A stretch of DNA of 64,000 nucleotides from Monoplex corrugatus. Lineage: Eukaryota; Mollusca; Gastropoda; Littorinimorpha; Ranellidae. The translations under genes were made by a program, and so were the position numbers. Shown piece by piece: positions 55,727 to 64,000 of this stretch; positions within the stretch are counted from its first letter, which is position 1; each line of letters begins with the position of its first letter. The notes under the pieces were generated by a model. The model was not told where the DNA came from. It was given only the letters and a program-made list of their open reading frames with translations, and ran no database searches. The DNA lies in contig CM060312.1 in NCBI GenBank assembly GCA_030674185.1, positions 62,872,578 through 62,936,577 of the forward strand, given 5' to 3'.

Positions 55727-56228
55727 GAAAGTTATTATTGTTATTGTTTTAAAGTCCAGCTGAATGTAGAGCCATATTAGGGCTATGACCGCTTCAAAAC
55801 ATATAAAACTTTGACGAGAAAAAAAAAAAAAGAAAGAAAATTAAATACACATATCAGTGTCTTAAGGACACCCCTGGCGTTGACCACTCTGTCAATTTAT
55901 CGCACAGAGGATTTAAACACACACACATGAATACAAATGTAAGCATACCTAAGGACACCCAAACATATATAAAAACGGGCATAATTTACCCAAAATCGCC
56001 TCCGCACATCTCACCTCCCTAGAGCCAAAAAATGTATGTAAGGCTTTAATGAACACACACAGGTGAATGGATCAGCAAGGCAGAATATGATAGGTGGAAA
56101 TGACAGAAAGCAAAGGAACAAGGCAGAAACAAAGAGAGTGACAGAAAAGAGGAAATTTCTAGCACAGACTTCCAGAAGGCGGGGATATACTGTTTATACT
56201 GAAAGAGCCCCCGGCATCCCCACGGGGG
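55727..56228 (-). mobile_element. LINE-RH 3' UTR copy in unit 2
   Basis: Near-identical to the unit 1 copy at 49190-49692. Confidence 0.75.
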
Positions 56229-56554
56229 AGGTAGAAACAGTGATAGAGGATTGTTTTGGCATACAGAATTGTCCACCATTGACGGTGGACTGTTTCCTTG
56301 TTTGGCATACTGGCTACCAGATTGACTGACCTATGGTTCACTGAGCTACTGACATACATGTTAATTGGCAGACTGATTCTTTCTACCAGAGTCACTTGGG
56401 TGAGAGAGACTACTAGTTGCTGGCCCTGGCACTGCTTCCCTTGATATCTGTACATGTTAGAAAAGTCAAACGTGAATGAAAACATCACAAATATAAGCGA
56501 GAGGGTAACGGTGGATTAGTGGCAAAAGTTTATGAATGTGAGAGGGAGACAGGT

Positions 56555-56899
56555 GGGGGGGGGGGAGAGAAAGCAAGACAGAGAGGTAGAGAGTCTGAGA
56601 GAGAAAAAAGAGAGAGAGAAGAGAAGAGAGAGAGAGAGAGAGACACAGAGAGAGAGTTCAGACCAGACAGTTCATCCAAAAAGCCATCAGCCCTTGCTGA
56701 AGTGGTCTTTAGAAAGCGTTACTAAGGAAAGAATCAATGACATTAGAGAGCAATAACATTAGAGAGCAGATTACAACTAACAACAAAAATAACAAAATAC
56801 TTATTAGGACACCACAATTTCCCCTTATGCAGACGCTTAAAACAGAACCAACTCGAAATATTTAACTGAGTAACAGAGAGAGAGAGAGAGAGAGAGAGA

Positions 56900-56957
<58 letters not shown>

Positions 56958-56966
56958 CAGAGAGAA

Positions 56967-56999
<33 letters not shown>

Positions 57000-57270
57000 A
57001 GAAACAGCAGACATACAGAGAAGAGAGAGTGACAGAGACACAGAGAGAGAGAGAAGACAGACAGGCATACAGAGAGAGAGAGGGAGGGAGAGAGAGAGAC
57101 AGACAGACATACAGAGAGAGAAAGGAGAGAGAGAGAGAGAAACAGACAGACAGACGTACAGAAAAAGAGAGAGAGAGACAGACAGACAGAATCACAGAGA
57201 GAGGGGGGGGGGGAGAGAGAGAGCGAGCGAGAGAGGGAGAAAGAGAAACAGACAGACAGACGTACACGAA

Positions 57271-57319
<49 letters not shown>

Positions 57320-57322
57320 GAG
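56555..57322. repeat. (G)n, (GA)n and (GACA)n arrays of unit 2
   Basis: Two purine arrays (56555-56660 and 56875-57322) separated by about 215 bp of unit sequence. Confidence 0.92.
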
Positions 57323-57973
57323 GTGGGGAGAGGATTAGCCTGAAGAGGCTTCACTGTAGATGAGAAAATTTGACGTATATCTGATGACAGCCAGGGATTT
57401 ACTCGTAGAAAAATAACATCAAATAAATCGTATAGGGAGGAGGAATGGAAGGGAGAATAGAAAAAAATACTCAGAACAGCAAGAGAAAATGCACAGAACG
57501 GCAAACGGACATTGACAGATTCGGAGACCAGTAAGATGATTATAAAACTATTTCAAAGGAAAGCGAGTGTCTTAGAATCCGATACATGATCGATCAGTGA
57601 CATTTTTTTGAGAAATGAGTTTTAAAGGATTGCCCTAAAATATCTCTCAGTCTGTTTCTCTGTCTCTGGTCGTTATTCTGCTCTCTCTCTCTCTCTCTCT
57701 CTCTTGCTCATATGGGCGCTGTTGAAAAATAGTCTGGAATAACCTCAATTTGAACTACAAATTAATTTTCAGATTCCACCATAATATATTGTAAGGTAAA
57801 AACATACTGCTGGATGACTGGTCCCTGTGACTATTGTCATTCCAGACAGGTTCCCTGTCCCACTATGAATTTGTCTTCTTCAATACATTCTCCATGCTCG
57901 AAAAAGATATAAGTGAACGACAAACATTAAAACACATGAGGAGAGGATGAGTTAAGAGTAATGTGCAGAGTGA

Positions 57974-57974
<1 letters not shown>

Positions 57975-58036
<62 letters not shown>

Positions 58037-58077
58037 GTGTGTGGAGAGTGAGTGAAGGAGAGAGAGAGAGAGAGAGG
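57975..58077. repeat. (TG)n-(GA)n of unit 3
   Basis: TG, TGTTGTGTG break, then GA. Confidence 0.93.
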
Positions 58078-58643
58078 AACTCTTTACTGTATTGGTATGT
58101 AGAACATACATGTATCTGTACTTTAGGCCTGATTATCAAGCTGACAAAACCACTACAACACCAAAAACACCACCACATTTATTCGATTAACCTGTGCTCC
58201 ATCAACCATTATTTCGTACAGATTTTGGCACGTTGAATAAACGGAACTCGTTGCTACTTTTATATTCTTCGACAACAATATGTCTGATTCAACCAGTAAG
58301 AATACTTACTGCAACTCATAGCATATCATCTGAAGTCAAGTCCTTGTTGTTGAGACAAGCTCCTGAATGTTAATCCCTGTTCGTGCCAACAGATTCAGTC
58401 ATGGGATTTCATGGATCAATCATCAGTGTCCGTGGATGGGGAAGTTGCTTTCAGACATTCTACTTTCCGTGACAAAGGAAATTGTCTGTAATGCTCAGCT
58501 GCCCAACATCTATCAGAAACAAGTCCCACTACCTTGAACTAATAGTAGATTATAGTTTCTGAAAGAGAACACTTGAAAGTTTGCTGGATAGCATTAGTGG
58601 TAATGGACAGTCACTTTGGAGGACTGAGCAAGATCAAAAGAAT

Positions 58644-58780
58644 TATGTTATTATTGTTACTTAGGACAGCATGTTAGAATCCAAAACATGTTATTATTAT
58701 TGTTACTTAGCATAATATGTCAGTACCCAAACACATCACGTTATTATTGTTACTTAAGACAACATGTCAGTATCCAAAAA
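58644..58780 (+). repeat. ~45-bp minisatellite in unit 3, three monomers
   Basis: The third monomer runs directly into the sequence that follows the 1.1-kb segment in units 1 and 2, so the size difference has one breakpoint inside this array. Confidence 0.75.
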
Positions 58781-58889
58781 CTATTTCACAAGATGGATAA
58801 CAATTTAAAGGGTTTAGAAAAATAAATGAACCACTGCACAACAGATGTGAATGTGTTGTATGTGATACTGTGTTTTGTTCAAATAATTT

Positions 58890-59435
58890 GTGCATGTAAG
58901 CACAGATAGAGAAACAGTTTCAAATCAATCGGAACAAACTAGACAGCAATGTCTTTTAATAGCCACTCTCATTATTCGTGACCTGATGTCCTCAGTGACC
59001 TTTCCAATCCTCTCTCCTGACCATGGTTCATTCCCCGTGCCCAGCCAAGCACACACTGGCCCAACACAACACCTTGTTTTTTCCCTTGACCACTGCTATC
59101 TAAATGAAGGTGGCCCCATATTGGCAACTCTGGGAGGGATAAGAACGCTCCAACAGGATATTAAAAGCAAGGCAGCAGAGGGGTTTTTGCCATCGTTTCT
59201 AGGAAAGCCATCACGCTTCACTGACCTCTGCTTCTTTCTGACGATACCTTGTGTGTCCTTGGAGACGTGGAAGAACGCTCCGTGCGGGGGCTATGGGAAT
59301 CTCTTCCACGCCTCTTCCAAGACTCTACTGCTGTCCTACACTTTTCTGCCAGGCACAGGACGCCGCTGTCAAACAAAAGACAAAGAATGGGCAGAAATGA
59401 AAGGAAGCAATGTAAAGAAAATTCCCCCCACATGA
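58890..59435 (+). other. Unit 3 copy of the open frame (181 codons with upstream extension)
   Basis: The shared part matches the unit 1 and 2 frames. A frame difference upstream extends it N-terminally. No recognised domain; coding is doubtful. Confidence 0.3.
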
Positions 59436-60426
59436 AGGAAACTGATCACAGGCTGGGCGGGCAATGTGTGGTTAGGAGGGAAAAACCTGTTGGCCCCAAA
59501 GCCATCATTTCGTGAGACGGTGTATTTGTCAATTCTCTCCTCTCGGTGCCTGTGCTTGCGTGCACGTGTGGATTTGTGTCCCCGGGTTTTACGCTCGATT
59601 GCACGTGCAAATTTCCCCCCTTGCCACGATTGCTAAAAAGGAACGGGGAGAGGACTGGAGTCAGTGGATGTTACCCAAGTCATGAGAGACCCAAAAAACT
59701 GGCAGTGTTACCTGACTGCTGAGCTGCTGAGAGGCCCTTTGTTGGGCGGCTAATCTGGGGGCTGTTACAACACGAGAACGGGATTGTTGTCACATCTGTT
59801 GACAGACAAACCTCACACAGAGACAATAGGCAGTCACATCACGAAACTTTAATGTCACGTCTGCGAGTCCAACAATGCTCCAATTTGCACAAACAGCTCT
59901 CCCAACCAACTACAAGGCGGAATAGGGTATTTATTTTACACAACAGCTGAAATAGTATTTGGGAGAAAAAGCACAAGACAACGTTCACATTTCTGATCTA
60001 TAGAAAAAGTCAGTTCTTTTTAGGTTAAATATCAATTCGACGATCTGATTGGTTTTGAGACAGCTTTATCGTTTAAAAGTAGAGCAAAACGTAAAAAGAA
60101 ATCCTGAAAGTCGTTTATTAGTAGACTAAATTGTTATCGAGTAACTCTCTGTTTTTCTTCATATGACATTGTACTTGTGGCATTTACACATATACTGTAT
60201 ATTGGGATGCTAGTTCTTTAAGGTCTATCACTACTGTTGGAAAGGTCTTTGTTGCAGACAGTTTATCATTAACGCTGCTAGTATAGGCGTTTTGGGATGT
60301 TGTGACCTAAGAAATGTTTAAGATAACGTTAATGTATTTTTGTTCATTATTTCTTTTCATGTTTATTCACACAATCGTGTGATTTTGTTTCATTCTAAAG
60401 TGGACCTATTATATTTCAATCTTGTT

Positions 60427-60614
60427 TAACCTTTTGACTCCCGCACCCTGTCCACCATCATCCTGTAGTCAACCTATGCTTTCAAAGCAAAAACGTAGCC
60501 CTTTGATTTCCTCACCATGCCCATCAGCGTCCTGCAGGAAGCTGGTGGATAGGGTAAAGGAATCAAAGGGTAAAGGTTTTGCAGTTGGTGAATAGGGTCG
60601 GGAGTCAGGATTAA
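60427..60614. mobile_element. piggyBac-like MITE in unit 3, less decayed
   Basis: TTAACCTTTTGACTCCCGCA at the left, GGAAGCTGGTGGATAGGG inside and GTCGGGAGTCAGGATTAA at the right. It keeps more of the family consensus than the unit 1 and 2 copies. Confidence 0.7.
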
Positions 60615-60677
60615 TAGTGGTTTGTTTGTTTTTGAGCCAATGCACTGTTTTGCCTGCAATGTTTCGTCACCTGTAAG

Positions 60678-60678
60678 T

Positions 60679-60713
<35 letters not shown>

Positions 60714-60768
60714 GTGTCCGTCTCTGTCTCTTTCTCAATCTCTGACTCTCTCTCTCTCTCTTGCTTTT
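60678..60768. repeat. (CT)n tract specific to unit 3
   Basis: CT/TCTG tract absent from the same position in units 1 and 2. Confidence 0.88.
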
Positions 60769-60809
60769 CCTCCCTTTTCACACCCCCTTGTTATCAGCCT
60801 ATTTTTACA

Positions 60810-61150
60810 ACAATGGTTTTGGGGTTTGGAGTTCGTTCAAAAGGGATTCATCACACTCAGACAATCCCATATGCGCTCCACCCAAATCTCCCAGCAATTA
60901 CCTGGCAGATTCCCTGAGACTGCGCAAAACCCTATGCGCTGGCAAGGTCTCGAAATGAGGGAAGAAGGTAAAACATGGACGTATGAAACAGTAAGATGAC
61001 ACCACCAGAATGATGGAAACATTAAGATGAGGTAGCAAACAAGCCAGTTTTCAATGTAGCCAGCTGGCACTGAACTCGAGATATCAGAACTCGAGTCCAT
61101 GTCTCTGTCAAAAGCACTAACCAGCCCGCATGACAACACTGATCAATACT
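60810..61150 (-). repeat. SINE-like segment of unit 3
   Basis: Diverged copy of 48785-49125. On the minus strand the head reads GGGCTGGTTAGTGCTTTTGA, a better A-box match than in units 1 and 2. Confidence 0.5.
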
Positions 61151-61224
61151 AGATAGGATATCACCGCCAACAACAAACAGCCAGAACTGACGTGCTAGCA
61201 GCATACAGGGCGGTTGTAGAAGCA

Positions 61225-61806
61225 GTTCTTATTGTTATTGTTATTGTTTAAAGCCCAGCTGACTGCGTAGAGCCATATCAGGGATGTAACCGCTTCAAAA
61301 CATACAAAACTTCAACAGGAAAAGAAGAAAAGAAACACAAAGAAAAGAAACTTAAGCACACATACATGTATATACCAATGCGTTCGCGCACATAATCTTA
61401 GGACATGCTCCGGTGTTGACCACGCCGTCCAGTTTATCGCACAGGGGATTTAAAAAAACACTCCTGAATACAAATACAAGCATACCTAAGGACACCAAAA
61501 CATATGTAAAAACGGGCACAAATTACCCAAAATCGCCTCCGCACATCTCACCCTCCTAGAGCCAAAAGTGCACCTAATACATGTACCCCATTATCAATCC
61601 TATGAAACAGTACGAAAGACTTTATCGAACACAGACAGGTGAATGGACCAGCAAGGCAGAAAATGACAGGTAGAAAAGACAGAAAGCAAAGGAACAAGGC
61701 AGAAACAAAGAGAGTGACAGAAAAGAGGAAATTTCTAGCACAGAATTTCCAGAAGGTGGGGATACAGTTTATACTGAAAGAGCCCTTGGCATCCCCACGG
61801 GGGAGG
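61225..61806 (-). mobile_element. LINE-RH 3' UTR copy in unit 3
   Basis: Longer than the unit 1 and 2 copies and closer to 29757-30290 (keeps AATACATGTACCCCATTATC). Units 1 and 2 share a deletion here. Confidence 0.75.
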
Positions 61807-62354
61807 TAGAAACAGTGATAGAGGATTGTTTGGGCATACAGAATTGTCCACCATTGACTGGTGGACTGTTTCGTTGATTGGCATACTGGCTACCCGATTG
61901 ACTGACCTTTGGTTCATTTAGTGACATACACAGATGTTAACTGGCTGACTGATTCTTACTACCACAGTCACCTGGGTGAGAGAGACTACCAGTTGTTGAC
62001 CCTGGCGGTTGACTCCCTTGATTTACTCTGTATATCAAAAACTTAGAAAGCCAATAGTGAATCAAAACATTACAAGCATAAGCGAGAGGGTAAGGGTGGA
62101 TTAGTGGCAAAAGTTTATAAATGTGAAAGGGGGAAAGAGAAAGCAAGAGAGAGAGAGAGAGAGAGAGAGAGTCCACACCAGACAGTTCATCCAAAAGGCC
62201 ATCATGCCCCTGCTGAAGTAATCTTTAATTAAAAAGCGTTACTATCAATGACATCAGAGAACAGATTACAACAACAAAACAACAAACTACTCATTAGGAC
62301 ATCGCAGTTCCCCTTAAGTCAGACGCTTTAAGCAGAAACGAATCGAAATACTTA

Positions 62355-62812
62355 AGAGAGAGAGAGGGAGAGAGAGACAGAGACAGACAGAGAGAAAGAG
62401 AGAGAGAGACAAAGAGAGAGAGACAGACAGAGAGCGAAACAGACATACAGAGAGAGAGAGAGAGGGAGAGTAGGGGAGAGAGTGAGAGAGAGAGAGAGAG
62501 AGAGTGAGCGAGCGAGCGAGCGAGAGACAGACAGAGGGAGAGAGGGTGAGAGAGGGTGAGAGAGACACAGAGAGAGAGAGAGCGAGAAAGCGAAAGAGAG
62601 AGAGACAGAGAGAGAGAGAAACAGACATACAGAGAGAGAAGAGAGAGAGAGCGGGACAGAGAAACAGACAGATAGACATACAGAGAGAGACAGACAGAGA
62701 GAGAGAGAGAGGGGAGAGAGAGTGAGAAAGAGAGAGAGAGAGAGAAAACAGGGAGACATACAGAAAGAGAGAGAAAGAGAGAGGGAGAGAGAGACAGACA
62801 GAGAAAGAGACG
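62355..62812. repeat. (GA)n/(GACA)n array of unit 3
   Basis: Purine simple repeat with GAGCGAGC blocks. The long Arg/Glu and Leu/Ser frames are artefacts. Confidence 0.92.
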
Positions 62813-63182
62813 TGGGGGGAAGGGATTAGCCTGAAGAGGCTTCACTGCAGATGAGAAAATTTGATGTATATCTGATGACAGCCAGGGATTTACTCATAGA
62901 AAAATAACATCAAATAAATCGTATTGGGAGTAGGAATGGAAGGGAGAATAGAAAAAAAAATACTCAGAACGGCAACAGAAAATGCACAGAACGGCAAACG
63001 GACATTGACAGATTCAGAGACCAGTAAGATGATTATAAAACTATTTCAAAGGAAAGCGGTTGTCTTAGAATCCGATACATGATCGATCAGTGACATTTTC
63101 TTGAGAAATGAGTTTTAAAGGATTGCCCTAAATATCTGTCTGTCTCCCTCTCTCTGTCTGTCCGTCTCTCTCTCTCTCCCCT

Positions 63183-63500
63183 AGCTGTGTTTCTATCACG
63201 CCTGTCATATTTGTTCCTATGTCGCAGTTCTATAATTGTAAGTGTGCTCAAAGAGTTTTTTAACTTCCTTGATTATGAGCCATGCTACAAATCCGGATGA
63301 CAGGGCGGATAGTAAGAAAGAAAGGAAGAAAAAAAGAACCAAACAAAACAAACAAACAAAACAAGAAAAAACTTTGTTGTTTCCTCACCAGTAACATGTT
63401 ACTTTCTCGATCTCTCTCGCCCTTCTTCCCCCTCTCTCTTTTTTTTTGGTCTCTTTCTCCCTCTCTTTGTCTCTCTCATTCTCTATCTCGCCCCTTCATT
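63183..63500. other. Sequence right of the array
   Basis: No homology to the start of a further unit is visible. AAAC/AAAG-rich patch at 63310-63375 and CT-rich DNA after it. Confidence 0.6.
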
Positions 63501-63506
63501 AATTTT

Positions 63507-63575
63507 TTTATGCTCCTTGCCACAAGGACAAAAATGTCAATGGCAATAAACCATTTTCAGTTTCAGTTTCAGTAT
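63507..63575 (+). mobile_element. Short retroelement 3' end with (TTTCAG)n tail
   Basis: CTTGCCACAAGGACAAAAAT, then GTCAATGGCAATAAACCATT and TTCAG repeats. The form is that of a heavily truncated LINE or SINE end; the family is not identified. Confidence 0.45.
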
Positions 63576-63581
63576 CTCGCC

Positions 63582-63583
<2 letters not shown>

Positions 63584-63676
<93 letters not shown>

Positions 63677-63705
63677 AAAATACATACACACATGTATATA
63701 TATAT
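63584..63705. repeat. (CT)n-(TA)n microsatellite
   Basis: About 50 bp CT followed by two TA tracts. Confidence 0.93.
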
Positions 63706-63710
63706 ATATA

Positions 63711-63828
63711 AGTTCTCAACAGTCTTCCGAAAGAAACTATGAAATGAGGTACCTCTATCTCTCTCTCTGTGTCTGTCTGTCTCTCAGTTGTCAACAGTCT
63801 TCCAAAGGAGACTATGAAATGAGGTACC
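63711..63828 (+). repeat. ~43-bp direct repeat pair around a CT tract
   Basis: TCAACAGTCTTCC, then ACTATGAAATGAGGTACC occurs at 63711-63753 and 63786-63828, separated by CT/TCTG. Confidence 0.85.
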
Positions 63829-64000
63829 GCAGGCAAGCAATATGCGTGTAATATACATACAAGGAAGCATGGCAACAAGAGAGATATCGCTAGCAAAAGA
63901 GAACAACAGAACAATATTCTGTAGCAAAAATACCATTATACGATGTTAAATTAATTTGGGAAATGCTATGATTTTGATTCTGCTCGAGAAAACCAGTTCG

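Larger units (their letters stand above)
51236..57712 (+). repeat. Tandem array unit 2
   Basis: 6.5 kb, almost identical to unit 1 from about 51830 onward but almost identical to unit 3 over its first about 550 bp. It has no Tc1 element. Confidence 0.9.
57713..63182 (+). repeat. Tandem array unit 3
   Basis: 5.5 kb. Its first about 600 bp match unit 2 nearly perfectly. 58330-59040 is diverged and lacks about 1.1 kb present in units 1 and 2 (52250-53330). 59040-59850 is again nearly identical to units 1 and 2. 59860-62820 is diverged, with the final segment closer again. Homology ends in the CT-rich tract near 63182. Confidence 0.88.

Overview
The window looks like intergenic, repeat-saturated DNA from a marine invertebrate, most likely a mollusc and plausibly a gastropod. 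This rests on eukaryotic LINE, SINE and DNA-transposon families, the very high density of (CA)n, (GA)n and compound microsatellites, and LINE 3' ends of a type I associate with mollusc genomes. The species assignment is inference. I found no cellular protein-coding gene, no rRNA, no CRISPR array and no bacterial-type operon. The only long clean reading frames belong to mobile elements.

Layout. 1-3184 holds a 5'-truncated copy (minus strand) of a LINE whose protein carries a reverse transcriptase and a C-terminal restriction-like endonuclease (RLE). A longer, about 99% identical copy lies at about 15976-19500 (plus strand). Both run into a tRNA-like 3' end. From 3.2 to 15 kb there are microsatellites, a degenerate 32-bp minisatellite, fragments of a tRNA-derived SINE, a 193-bp piggyBac-like MITE and a decayed CR1/L2-type LINE (11717-13620). 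From 19.6 to 27.6 kb there is a decayed RTE-type LINE on the minus strand. The same stretch holds several copies of a third LINE family ('LINE-C'), all sharing one 3' end, and a complete SINE. Copies of a palindromic repeat ('P family') occur between 10.8 and 27.6 kb. From 27.7 to 37.4 kb simple repeats dominate, with a 76-bp minisatellite, a 44-bp minisatellite with two monomer classes, and a 0.8-kb tandem duplication.

From 38.1 to 63.2 kb the sequence is a tandem array of four related units. Unit 0 (38.1-42.8 kb) is divergent and riddled with insertions. Units 1, 2 and 3 (42.8-51.2, 51.2-57.7 and 57.7-63.2 kb) are much more alike. Unit 1 alone carries a 1617-bp Tc1-family transposon with an intact DD34E transposase. 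Units 2 and 3 keep the empty site, which defines its ends exactly. Unit 0 carries a 117-bp insertion with a 13-bp target duplication and a hammerhead-like core.

The elements do not form a pathway. They record successive insertions, unequal exchange and simple-repeat expansion. The most informative observations come from comparing repeated units as filled and empty sites: Tc1 at TA, the MITE at TTAA, and the 117-bp insert.
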